Positions 10,901 to 20,600 of a stretch of 64,000 nucleotides of DNA are shown one piece after another. Below the pieces are notes generated by a model. It had not been told where the DNA came from. It saw only the letters and a program-made list of their open reading frames with translations, and did not search any database. Within the stretch, counting starts at the first letter, position 1; each line of letters starts with the position of its first letter. The DNA is from Anas platyrhynchos (taxonomy: Eukaryota > Chordata > Aves > Anseriformes > Anatidae), in the NCBI RefSeq assembly GCF_047663525.1, contig NC_092613.1, positions 7,403,501 through 7,467,500 on the forward strand, in the 5' to 3' direction. Position numbers and translations under genes: made by a program.

Positions 10901-13900
10901 CAGGGAAACCGATTCCTTTCCCCACTGCTCTCATGAGCACGCTGGTAGTCCTGAAAGACCGACTTGGGAGCTCTGTTGGCTTCTCTTCTTTTTCCTTCCC
11001 GAGGAGCCGATACGAAACTTGTGTTTTGGTGGGAGGCTGGAGAGCCCTAGGCAGCTCTCGGCTGGGAGACGAACCTTCCAGATAGGATCAAATCCAACAT
11101 CCCCGTCTCTCTATCTGATAAAGAGCAAATTCCGGAGAGCCTGACAACATTTCGCCTCCTCAAGTGCTTTGCATACTTCCCATGGAGATTGTGCTTTCCT
11201 TCCCCTGCTCTCCATGGCTGTGGGTGGACAATTTATAGCCAATTGCAAAGCGCTTTGGGTTGCAAGGTGCTATAGACATTTGAGATATTATTTTATTATT
11301 GTAAACTCTGAGTATTTTATTAAGCCCCGCTGGGAACGGGGCCATCCTGGCCTGCTGGAATTGTTAACGCCTTGGAATGATTAATAGTCCTAATTTCCTC
11401 ACTTAGAGCCACTACTCCGTATGTTGAGAGCGTTAGTCTCACTTGAATGGTTTTTAATATCATAATGCTGGGCCACTACCAGTGCCATTCAAGTACTTCT
11501 CATTTTCTGTGCTGTGATCTCTTTTCTTGTGTGCCACCCTTCTTCCCCACCGCCTGCATTCAGTTCCTTGTCGGGGTCCCCCCTCTGGGACCTCCCTGTG
11601 TGGGCGAGCAGCTGGAGACGGGGATGCCCTGGGGGCAGTGGGACATGGGGGGTGCTGGGTGTGCCTGCGGAGCTGGTGGGGTGGAAATTAGGAAAGCTGA
11701 GGGAGAAAAGGGCCCCAGGGCCTTCTGAAATAACAGCCACAACCCAGCACTGTTCCTCTGACAGATGCCAGCTGATGTAGGAACACAATCCAAAGCGCTC
11801 ATCAAAATTATGCTTTATCCTTTCAAGTAACAATTTATTTTTCCCCTCCCCAAATCCCAAAGCACTTTGCCAAGGGGTGCGGAGGCAATGCAGTCGCTGG
11901 TGGCAAAGAAGCTTCTCTTGTCCTTGGCGTATCGCGTGTGCTGGGGCCAAGGCTGCTCGGAGCAGGGGACACTGTTTCAGCAGGCCTGGCACGGTCTCAC
12001 CTCACGGTGCTCTGTAGGTGCTGCTGAAGTTGGTTTTAGTGATAGTAAAAGCTAACGAGATTGGGAAAGCAAAAGGATTTTTTTTTTCCTTGCGCATTTC
12101 TTTTTTAAGAGACACTTCCTATAGGTGAAAGTGACCCTAATGAAAAATGAACTCAGAAATACAATTAGGATTATTATAACTGAGTGGAGTGACTGAGAGA
12201 ACCCATCTGTTCCAATACACTCCCAACGCAGAACACCAGCGCTGCTACAGGGGCCAGGGAGTTCATTCTCCATCACTCTGATGTTACTCTGAAACTTATT
12301 TTTCAAAGCGAGGGCTCCCCGGATGGCTGGGGCTACGGAGCACTTGGGGATAAAGACTTCCTGGTCGCTGACCTCCCGCTGCTAATACCGAGCAGAGCGC
12401 TTTGCCAGGACGAGCGCTGGGCCCCCCCAGACCCCCGCTCACTGCTCACCCTCCCCAGGTGGCAACTCCCATCCCGGGAACGCGCCTGGGACAGCCCCGG
12501 AGCTGAGCGGCTGCGGGGACGGTGTCAGAGGGAAGCGGCTGGTGCCTGGCAGCATCGGGGCCTCCGGAGCCACTGGCCTCCAAGCCGCAGCCGGCGAGGC
12601 CCGGAGGGGTCGCTGGGGGTCTGCCCGCCCGAGGCTGGCACCGAGGGGAGCCGGCGGCGCCCGCGCTCCCCCAAAGGGTTACGCCGGCTGCCTGGGAGGC
12701 TCGCGCACGCAGCTGTCTTTCCCTTGGCTTAATTTCAAACATTCCTATTGATGCTATTTCCCCTCCCACACACCTCAGTGTGATGCCTGTTTAAACGAGC
12801 GCCTCGCTCGTCCACCCGATAACCGCGCGGACACGTGGCTCCGTTTCTCCATCCCTCTTTGTGCCAATCCACGGCACCTGGACCAGGACCTGGCACTGGT
12901 GCTGGGATGGAAACTCAGGGCAAGCCCTGGAGCTGAGCAGCGACAGAAACCACTGCTGCTGCCTCCCCACTGCGGGGACAGTGTCCCTGTCCCCACATAC
13001 TGTGCCTGTGGCTTCATCAGGCACCGGGCAAAGGCTGGGCACCCTCTCCTGGGGCTACTCCAGCAGGGAGAGCGTAACGCATGCCTTCTCCACAACGTGT
13101 TTTTTTCTGCTCTCGGCACGTTTTTCCCTGCCCGTGAGCCCCGGGCCCCTTGGCAGGCCAAGGCAGGGAGCTGACGCGTGGCGCTGGCTGCCTGATGGGA
13201 CCGAGCATCCCCCACGATGCCTGCCTGGGTCCCGTGCCCCGTGCCCAAACACCGTGCTCCAGGCCCCGACCTGCCCCGCTCGTGGCCAGATCCCGCGCGC
13301 TGCTCGGCCCCAGCGCAAACTCGCGCCGCTCTTCCTTCCCCAGATTTGTTTTATCTCTTTGGGAGCCTGATGCCTCCCATCTGTTCCGATGCCAGATGAA
13401 ATTAAATATTTGTAGTTTCCAAGGGCTGTGGTTAGCAATAAACAAGTTAGCTAACGAGGATTTGGTGCGTCTGGGAGGTGGGGGGGATTCATGTGGGTTT
13501 GCAGGCAAGCGGGTACGTGTGAGGGTGGGGTGCGCGGGGTGTGTGTGCGTGCAGCTTTGTGTACATTCCTCCTTAACCAAACCTTCGGTCCGAAATGGCT
13601 TTCCACACTAGAGCGACCAGCGGGGCTCTCAACAGCGAGTAAACTCTACTTAGTTATTTACACCGAGTTTGTTTATTGCACAGTTTGTGTTTATAAGCAA
13701 CGTTCGTCTAATCTTCCAAATCTTTCAGAAGGAATTTTGGAGGCCGCTTTTGGGGCCTGACGCTGCCTCGCGGCGCGGCCGGGCCTGCGCTGGGCACGGC
13801 TCCCTGCTGCCCGGCCCCACACCGCGGGTGATGCTGCGCTCCCTACCCTTGGACGCACTCGAGTGTAAACGGGATTTAGGGATTTTCCCGTTGCATTCCT

Positions 13901-16752
13901 TTTTAATTTCTCTCTGTGTTTCAGCTGGTATTTGGTTGCTTAGGAACGTTTTATAGTTTGGGAGCTTTCTGCATGGATGCTGCTCCCCCAGCCACGTCCG
14001 TCCCGCGGCCGCTGGTGGTCCTGGCAGCGCCGCCCCAGCCCTCGCCCCCGCTGCTCTCTCCCGCTACGCGCCCGAGCACACGCACGTCCACGGACACTTT
14101 TTCTAGCGCCAAAGTTCACCAATTCCTGAAGTTTTTGTGAGGTGGCGGGGCCGTGCCTGACGTCACCAAAAATTAATAATTTGCAGTTGTTTAGAAGAAA
14201 CATTTGGTTGATATTTCCTTTCCATGTACTCTGATCAGAAGCGACCCAGTTTTTTCTACTAATCTACTTTAAAACTTGACTCTGAAAATGAGAAGCATTT
14301 CCTCTATTTCCACAAGTTTATTGTGTGTGAATCCCTAGAAGAATTTGGCAATAATAATAAAAATAAGGAACGATGATGCACCACCAAATGTATTTACTGT
14401 AATATCAGTAGTGCTAAAGATGTGCTTGGAAACCTATGCAAATCACTGAACAACTTTTTCCCAAACCACAGCTGGCTGAAACCATTTTCAGTAAAACACA
14501 ATTTCATCTAAACACGCTGTTTGATCAGAACTGACATGTACTGCGGACAAGCATTTGTTTCGATGAAAGTCTTCTGAGGAATGCTCTGGTCTTAAACAAA
14601 AAGAGAAAGTACAACCAAAAATGTGAACTTCTGAGTTTAATTAATTTGGTTTAAATTAAAAAAAAAAAAAGTCATATCTAAAGGACACTGGGACCGATTC
14701 TGCTTTATGAAAGAGGTCAAAAGAAGCGTGCTGGGCTCTGCTATGGCTTAAGGAGTGTGCTGGGCTGGGTGGGGGCTCTGTCCCACTCCCCAGCTGAGCC
14801 CCTGCCCCCATCACCAGGTTGCCCCCAGCTCCTCTTTCTGCCTCAAATGAGAGGCTGCCAGCCGGGGAGTCAGCCTGCAAGCTGAGAACACAAACTGCTG
14901 TGCGAGCTAAATGTAGCTTCCTACAAATAAGCCACAGCTACCGAGGCTTAAACGTGGCTGGTTTTGCTCCCGCTTGCTGGGAAGAGACGCGCATTTGGAA
15001 CTGGGGCCGACACCGTGGTCATTGTGGGGAGAAGTGGGGTTCAAAAGCAAGGAAAATGTTTTTCGTGCTGTCCCTAAAGAAAGACTTCACTCTGGTGAGC
15101 TGGTACCGGGGTGCCTTAGCAGAACAGTTCAGCTCTGGGCAGAGACTTTGTGACCGTGCCATTGCCTGGGCTTTTTCCAGTTGCTTTACCCCTTGTGCCT
15201 ACTCCAGCAGCTTCCCTCTCCTTCTCCTGCCTCCTTGGTACTGATGAGCAATATTCCAACCTCCCCGCTACCCTGAGCCTCTTCCTCCCTCAGCTTTTAG
15301 CATATCAGCAACATCACCTTCTGCGCAGATGTTGTCCTGTCTTCGCCAGCCCTGATGGGTGGGGGCAGATAGCGGCTGGAAGCCAGGCCAGCCCTGTATC
15401 AACCTGATCCCCGTGGCCGGTGACTCATTCTCCCAGCCGCTGATTTCGGTTCCACATTTCGGGGGCCGATCGGGCTGCAGGAGCTCTCCCGGGGCAGTGC
15501 CGGGAATGGCACCGCCGCCGCCGGCTGTGCTCCGGGCTGCCCCTGCAGCACCGCTCCCTTCCCTTTCCCCTTCCCCTTCCCCTCCTTCCCTTCTTCTTTT
15601 CCCCTCTCCCCGTCCCGGGAAGCTCTCGCCGAGAGCCTCGGAGCGCTCCCAGCCCCGGGCCGTGCTCAGCGGCACTTAACGAGCTCCAGAGCCCCCGGTC
15701 CCCCCTCGGTGTCAGATGGATTGAATTTGATTCAATTCGGCTTCACCCACCGCGATGTGCTAATGATGATGGGATTGGCGTGTTAATTGGTGTTTTCCAC
15801 GAAATTAGAGAGGGCTGTTACAGGATGGGAGGATACCGAGAACTTTTCGGCAGCAAAAGTGTTTTTTTTTTTTTTTTCCTCCCCAATTTAACGTTACAGA
15901 ACTGTCGAAGCGGCACAGGCTCACTTGAAAAACTTCCCATTCCCACTTTTCCTAATTACCCTCACTCTGCAGACACGAATTTTCATTGTGACAGGAATTA
16001 GGACAGGAGGAGATTAATTTCCAGGAGGCTGCGTGGCTCCTCTCGCCGCAGCTCCGCTGGCATTTTCTCTGGCATCACTTCCAGCTGTCACGGAGCCTTA
16101 TCGCGTTCCGGGCAGGGAGAGCAGAGCCCCGGGAGCCCACGAGCAGCCGCCGTGCAAGCGCCGGGGCCGCAGCGCAGCCGGGAGAGGCTCGGGACAACCA
16201 CGCTGCCCTCCGCGGGTTATCGGGGGCAGCCCCATTTCCCCCTGCCCGTGCCGAGGGCACTGATGCTGCTCTGCTTTTTAAAGGACCGGGCGGCGGAGCG
16301 GGCTCCCGGGGCAGCCCCCGCGGGCTTCTCCCCGAGGGCCGCGCAGGTGGCGGCGCGGAGCCCGGCGGGACCAGGACCGGACCCGGACCCGTCCTGCGTG
16401 GGACCCCCGGAGAAGCCGGGGCTGGGGGGAGCCGAAGCTGCCCTGCACGACCCGGCTCTGCCCGGTCTCGCAGCGCTGCCCGGGGCCCCGTGGTCGCTTC
16501 CCGGTTCCCCCCCGAGCGCCGCGGCTCAGCTCCTGCCCGTCGGGGCGGCCGGGGCCGGGCTCTCCCCCTCCCTCGGTTGGACACTCACCACCACGAGGAG
16601 TCGGCGCGGGGCGGCAGGGCGAGCAGGATGAGGACGAAGGGCAGGTAAATCCGCGGGGCCGCGCCCGCCGTCCGAGGGAAGGCTCCGCACTCCGCACGCC
16701 CGGGGGCCACGGCAATCCCAGGAGGCGCTTCCAGGCGGTTTGTGCTCAGCAT
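1752..16752 (-). CDS. WNT2B: WNT2B, complete five-exon coding region (385 aa), gene-level entry
   Basis: Secreted lipid-modified Wnt ligand that activates Frizzled/LRP receptors (beta-catenin pathway). Joining 16752-16589, 5876-5656, 3643-3366, 2906-2642 and 1981-1752 (minus strand) gives 1158 nt with no internal stop, i.e. 385 aa plus TGA; human WNT2B is about the same size. Residues ~35-50 form a hydrophobic signal-peptide core. Residues 56-385 are the Wnt domain, with the CDNIPGL block (~65), HHRWNC (~107-112) carrying an N-C-S sequon at N111, the CHGVSGSC hairpin (233-240; S237 is the expected palmitoleoylation site), and the Cys-rich C-terminal domain including CCGRGY and CKFHWCC. WNT2B is preferred over WNT2 because of [26 protein letters not shown] and the ending KAEWLDQT-like RAEWLDQT, and because CTTNBP2NL, not CTTNBP2, lies upstream. 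Introns are ~10.7, 2.0, 0.46 and 0.66 kb, all GT-AG. Very high certainty. Confidence 0.97.
1982..2641 (-). other. WNT2B: WNT2B intron 4
   Basis: 660-bp GT-AG intron. It contains a CTC/CCT-rich polypyrimidine tract on the plus strand at ~2009-2047, so the acceptor end on the sense strand is GGA-rich. Nothing else recognised. Confidence 0.9.
2009..2047. repeat. (TCC)n polypyrimidine microsatellite
   Basis: Imperfect run of CTC/TCC triplets on the plus strand, inside WNT2B intron 4. Confidence 0.8.
2642..2906 (-). CDS. WNT2B: WNT2B coding exon 4 (acylation hairpin)
   Basis: 265 nt, begins in frame with [19 protein letters not shown] and includes the Wnt lipid-attachment hairpin; continues through [16 protein letters not shown] and [12 protein letters not shown] to DKSA plus one base. 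The donor is GTAAAA, weaker than the others, followed by an A-rich run (T-run on + at 2631-2639). Encodes residues 222-310. Confidence 0.97.
2907..3365 (-). other. WNT2B: WNT2B intron 3
   Basis: 459-bp GT-AG intron, GC-rich. No coding signal or repeat recognised. Confidence 0.92.
3366..3643 (-). CDS. WNT2B: WNT2B coding exon 3
   Basis: 278 nt. The acceptor is TCTGCAG. The first two bases complete the Ser codon from exon 2, then [20 protein letters not shown], the [17 protein letters not shown] block and [13 protein letters not shown]. The donor is GTGAGT at 3365, phase 0. Encodes residues 129-221. Confidence 0.97.
3644..5655 (-). other. WNT2B: WNT2B intron 2
   Basis: ~2.0-kb GT-AG intron. 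Contains short local duplications only: a 13-bp unit repeated twice near 3860-3885 and an ~18-bp unit repeated twice near 4312-4349. Long ORFs here on both strands have low-complexity composition and no homology that I recognise. Confidence 0.9.
5656..5876 (-). CDS. WNT2B: WNT2B coding exon 2
   Basis: Starts after a CTCCTGCAG acceptor (intron ends at 5877) with the final G of a split Trp codon, then [17 protein letters not shown]; ends at 5656 inside a Ser codon, followed by GTAAGT. It encodes residues 55-129, including four Wnt N-domain cysteines, the HHRWNC motif and the N-C-S glycosylation sequon. Length 221 nt. Confidence 0.97.
6655..6669. repeat. (TC)n microsatellite
   Basis: Short perfect TC dinucleotide run in WNT2B intron 1. 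Confidence 0.8.
11219..11312 (+). repeat. Possible ancient CR1/L3- or SINE-type 3' tail
   Basis: The sequence GCAAAGCGCTTTGGGTTGC, followed by AAGGTGCTATAGACATT and an ATTATTTTATTATT end, resembles the 3' tail of old vertebrate LINE/SINE families (GCGCTTTGGGAT...GGCGCTATATAAAT...TTATTATT). Only the tail is recognisable. The family cannot be named from sequence reading alone. Confidence 0.4.
13360..13480. promoter_or_regulatory. AT-rich island, candidate conserved element
   Basis: Sharp AT-rich island in a GC-rich intron, containing AAATTAAATATTTG, a RUNX-like TGTGGTT (~13428) and a forkhead-like AATAAACA (~13437). Motif-based only; conservation not tested. Confidence 0.3.
14158..14165. promoter_or_regulatory. 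Perfect palindromic CRE (TGACGTCA)
   Basis: Full CREB/ATF consensus at the edge of the 13.74-14.15 kb CpG-rich block in WNT2B intron 1. The arrangement is promoter-like when read on the minus strand, the WNT2B sense strand. Confidence 0.55.
14166..14680. promoter_or_regulatory. AT-rich island, candidate intronic enhancer
   Basis: About 500 bp of AT-rich, non-repetitive sequence 2 kb downstream of WNT2B exon 1. Contains an octamer ATGCAAAT (~14436), several TAAT cores and TTTAATTAATTTGG near 14635. Composition contrasts strongly with its flanks. Function is inferred. Confidence 0.3.
15547..15617. repeat. Polypyrimidine/polypurine tract
   Basis: Almost pure C/T on the plus strand (CCCTTCC-type units), ~1 kb downstream of WNT2B exon 1. 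Confidence 0.75.
15700..15800. promoter_or_regulatory. Candidate homeodomain-rich element
   Basis: Contains an imperfect palindrome GAATTTGATTCAATTC (~15724), TAATGATGATGGGATTGG and TTAATTGG within 100 bp, ~0.9 kb inside WNT2B intron 1. Confidence 0.3.
16589..16752 (-). CDS. WNT2B: WNT2B coding exon 1 (leader peptide)
   Basis: ATG is at 16752-16750 with G at -3. It encodes 54 codons plus TG of a split Trp codon, starting [12 protein letters not shown] and ending [10 protein letters not shown]. The stretch [14 protein letters not shown] (about residues 35-48) is a signal-peptide hydrophobic core. The donor follows at 16588 as GTGAGT; TG joined to the G opening exon 2 makes the second Trp of SSWW, followed by YIGALGARV, the usual WNT2/2B junction. 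The reading frame stops just inside the intron, so the ORF is only ~55 codons and is easily missed. It lies in the CpG island. Known WNT2B genes can use an alternative first exon; I did not find a second one with confidence. Confidence 0.9.
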
Positions 16753-16944
16753 ATCTCTGCGAGGCGCGCTCCGGCCGGAGGAACGAGCGGGGCCGGGGGC
16801 CCGCCCGTGCTCCCCTCGGGCGACGGCGGTGCGGGCGCCGAGCCGTGCCCGTCACTGCCCCGGTGCGCGGCTCCCGGCTCCGCGAGGCTGAGCGAGCCCC
16901 GGCTGCGCCCCCGCGCCCGGGAGCATGCTGCTGCTGCTGCGAGA

Positions 16945-17000
16945 AGGGGGGGGGGGGAGGCGGCGGCAGGGCTCCGGAGAGGGGAAGGGAGGGGGGTCCC
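16945..17000. other. G-run cluster, possible G-quadruplex
   Basis: Plus strand has a run of 12 or more G, followed by further GGG-containing runs within ~55 bp; the WNT2B sense strand is C-rich here. Confidence 0.5.
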
Positions 17001-17150
17001 GGGGCTCAGCACCCCCCGAGCGGAGCGGGGCGGGCGGCGGGGCCGGGCCGGGCCATGGAGGGCTGCGCGCGGAGGGCGAGGACGCACTGGGGATGGGAGC
17101 GCGGGGGCCGCGGCCAAATATTGACAGCTCGCGGCGGGCTGCGGGCTCTC

Positions 17151-17155
17151 ATTGG
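17151..17155 (-). promoter_or_regulatory. WNT2B: CCAAT box (inverted on +)
   Basis: Reads CCCAATGAG on the minus strand, within the CpG island upstream of WNT2B exon 1. NF-Y-type site; positional inference. Confidence 0.45.
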
Positions 17156-17660
17156 GCAGAGTCAGAAGCGCGGAGCCGAGGCTCCGGCCGGACCGACCCC
17201 CGCCTCCCCGAGGGCACGGCGGACAGCCCCCTGCGGGCCCCTGCCCACCGCGGGGCAGCCCCGGGCCGCCGCGCCCCCGCCCGCGCTCCCGCGGCCGCCC
17301 CGTCGGGGTCCGCCCGGGGCAGGGGCGCAGCGGCCGGGCGGGATGCTCGGGGCCGCCGCCGGCTCCTGCCGCGCTCGCCCCCGCCAGGTGTCACTGCAGG
17401 GTGGGAAACGGCCGCCCGGACCCCGCTCCGCGCCTCTCCGCGCCCGCGGGGCGGGCCCGGGGCAGCGCCGTGCCCGAGGCTTCCCCGGGCCCCCGCGCTC
17501 TGGGTCCGGGCAGGGGGCCGGGGTAGGGCGCAGCCCCCTCGGGGACGCGTGGCCCCGGGGCAGCGCCGCTCCCCGACCCCGTGCGAGGGCACCCCCGGCC
17601 GCAGCCCGCCCCGTCGGGTCGCGTTTGGAGGCTGCGTGCCCCCCGGGGAGGGTTGGGGGG

Positions 17661-20600
17661 CTCCCATCTCTGTTGGCTCCCTGGGACTAGGGGACAGGGG
17701 AGGGCTGGCGGGGGAGCTGCCCTTGACTCTGAGCTCCCCGCTGGTGGCTTGTGAGGGCCGGGGCTGGGAGCCCCCCTTTTCCTTGTGGCCCCTGGCTGGC
17801 CGGCCCTTCCCCACCCTGGTGGTGAAGGCGTGAGTCTTACATGGGTAACCTCTCTCTCGTTGCTGGCACTTCCCTAGATGTCTAATTTTTTACTGGGACC
17901 ACAGCCCCAATATCTGCTGAAGTCCTTTCAGTGCTGCCGGAGCCCTCAGCCTTCCCCTCCCCTCTGCCCCGCGAGCTTTCTGCTCCTTCCTTCCGACTCC
18001 TGTTGTTACAGATCAGAGCGGCTTTGCTGGCCTGGGAGAAATGGGGATAGAAACTCGCGCTTGGTTATAATCCAATTATACTTCTGAGAACCGCAGCAGC
18101 AGAAAGCGAGCGCTGGTAGGGTGCCGTCCTTTTGTCTGAGAGCCTGAATGAAATATCGCCTTACAGCTTGTTCGCAAAGCCGTTGCACTGAAAAGGCCGA
18201 TATTTATAGAGTATTGTGGAAGGCCGTGCGTTTGTTTAGAAGACCCGTCAGAGCAGATAGCGTGCTGGGGGCTCTGGTGCTTCCAGTGAAGCTTGTGGCT
18301 GCTGCGGGACAGCACGGGTGTCTGCTGATGGGCAGAGCCAGGCCCCCGGTGCCGGGGCACTTCGCGGCGAGGCGGTGCAGGGCTGGTGCTCGCTGTTGGC
18401 ATCTTGTGGGCTGTTCTCTGTTAACTCGGTTGGATTTCATTCAAAGGGAAGAGACCGAGTTCTCTGCACCCCTCTGTTGTGGGGAAGAGGAGAGCAGGTT
18501 TGGCAGGCGGCACGTTCCCAGGTGCTCATTTGGCTGCGTCGTGGCACTGGGTAGGATTTGGGCCCAGGCTGCAGCAGCTCCAGCTGAGGGTGGGGGCTTG
18601 GGAGGGGAGGGTGCTTGCAGCTGAACCTGGGTGCCCGAATTCATGGAGCTCTACATCCAACGGGTGGCATTTCTGTCAGCCTGGCTCCTGACTGTACTCA
18701 GCAGGGGCTGGCTGACAGCCCAGGCTGTTGCCCTGGCTCCCCGGGCTGTATGGGGCTCTCCCTTCCCCACTTGCATCCCGGGGATGCTCGGTGCAGCGGG
18801 GCAGCCCTCGCTCTTCCACCGGCTGCGGCTCGGCCGGGCAGGAGGCTCGCATTTGATCTTTCACTCAAATTAGCAGTGCGCTGGGGATGTGTGCGTGCTT
18901 CAGCCACATGAGCTGCCGGGAGTAAATAAACAAGGCTCTGCTTTCAAAGGCTTTCACGATTCATTAACTTCAAAGGACCGAGCTCTCTGTTTTCCTAGCA
19001 GGTCGGTTGCTCTGGGGCTCGCTCCTGGGCGCTGGAGGTGTCGTGCTGCAGGGTCTGGTGCCGGTTTGTGCCTTGCATTGGCCACCACCGAGCACCTGCT
19101 GCACGTGGTGCTGTGGCCAGGGACAGAGGGACTTGCTTATGCTGTCCCTGGGAAAGAAAGCAGCGTGTGGGAACATGCAGGCAGGGACAGCCTCAGGCAT
19201 TCGCACCCTGTGAGCTGCCCCATAGCTGGTGTCCAGCCTGCGCAGTGCTTGGGCACTGGCTGGGGCAAAGTTTGTGAGCTGGGGACCCGAACCTGACCCT
19301 GCTCTGCAGCAGTCTCCCCGTCCCCTTCCAGAGGTGAAGGCGTTGTGCTCTTGTGCCCTTCCTGCGGTGGCAGTGGCTGCGCTCTGGCCCATGAGCAGAG
19401 CTCGCTCTGCTGTGTGAGCGGAGAGGTCGCCCTCGCGCCCCAGCTGTCCCCTGGCAGCCCTGGATTCCTGCTTTGATTGTGCAGGCACAGGTGCTGGTGC
19501 TGTGCCCGGGGCGCACAGAGCTAGCGGGGATTGCAGAGGGATTGCTGCACCTCCGCAATGCCCGCGCTGGGCACAGCAGGGAGCTCGCCTTACACACGGC
19601 AGCCCCAGGAATAACTCGGAGCCTTGCATAATCGCACCGCCTGGAACCCCAATGGAGAAAAAATCACTGCCCCGGGATAACCCGCACTGCCAGGCCCGCT
19701 GACCTCACGTGAAACCCATTTTCTGAGGCCACAAAGCCCTGTTATGAGCATGTTTATTGGGAACTTATTTGGAGATGGACTCTGTGTTGGGGACCAGAGG
19801 GTGGGGACTGTTTGCTCCTGTGCCGGTCGGTGCCCAGCCCCTGCCTGCCACACGGGGCAGCTCCCTGTGCTTGTGGTGCTGCAGCTGCACCCAGAGCTCC
19901 TCTGCTCACCCTGTGTTAGGCAGTAAGGGGATGGGAACGGGAGGGCTTCGGGCATTGGTGTGCCCTGGGATGGGTCGCGGTGTTGTCCTTGCAGTGTCCT
20001 GAGCACGTGGCATGAGACGCATGGTGCTACCTGCCCAGAGCAGCTCGTGCTGCAGTGCCCGTTGGCTTCCCCTCCACCCCGTGGCTCCATGGCCATCGTT
20101 GTCCTCCTCCAGCCCTGGTGGCTGGGGTGGTGTTTGGGCAGCAAGCTGAACTGCAAGCAGCCATAAAGCTTGGCTAGTGGCATTAAAACCATGAATGGTC
20201 TCAGGTGTGGCTTTCCACCCAGGAGACTTTTTCACCCTCCTGGAGGCGAACAGATCTATCTGGTTGCCAGATCTGGTGCCCTGGGAAGAGCTGAGCTCAC
20301 CCACAGGAGCGGTCCCAGCACAGCTCTGTCCGTGCTCTCCCCACCTGCTCCTCGCCCCGCTGAGCCGCGGCTCCGTGCGCACCAGCAGCCAGGTTCGGGC
20401 GGATCATGGAAGTCACCAACAGCCAGAAATGGCGCAATGTGCCTAAAAATACCCCGACTGCGCCAAGCAGCCCCGATTTTCCGTCGTCTTGCGGAGGCAT
20501 CTGTGTATTGTGTGTGCGGCGGGGAGCGAAGGCGAGCACGCCGAGGAGAAAAGGGGCCATAAATCCTGCCGGCCGCCGCGCTCGGCTGCTCCCCTCCCAC

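Larger units (their letters stand above)
5877..16588 (-). other. WNT2B: WNT2B intron 1 (10.7 kb)
   Basis: Large first intron. GC-rich stretches alternate with AT-rich islands (about 7.86-8.0, 9.6-9.97, 11.2-11.5, 13.36-13.48, 14.16-14.68 and 15.70-16.0 kb). It contains a (TC)n tract at 6655-6669, a polypyrimidine tract at ~15547-15617, CpG-rich segments at ~12.3-12.7 and 13.74-14.15 kb, a perfect CRE at 14158-14165, and an ancient retroelement-like tail near 11.2-11.3 kb. No additional coding exon recognised. Confidence 0.88.
16100..17660. promoter_or_regulatory. WNT2B: CpG island, WNT2B promoter and first exon
   Basis: Dense GC and CpG over ~1.5 kb around WNT2B exon 1. A CCAAT box on the minus strand (plus-strand ATTGG at 17151-17155) lies ~400 bp upstream of the ATG, so transcription probably starts between ~16.8 and 17.15 kb. 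The exact start cannot be seen. Includes long G-runs on plus (from ~16946), i.e. C-runs in the 5' UTR. Confidence 0.75.

Noticed and set aside
1752..16752. Assignment to WNT2 instead of WNT2B
   Set aside because: The signature blocks ([26 protein letters not shown], ending RAEWLDQT) and the neighbouring CTTNBP2NL fit WNT2B.
16740..17833. 300-codon plus-strand ORFs in the CpG island
   Set aside because: Stop codons are rare in GC-rich DNA. The translations are Arg/Pro/Ala/Gly low-complexity and run antisense to the WNT2B promoter and exon 1.
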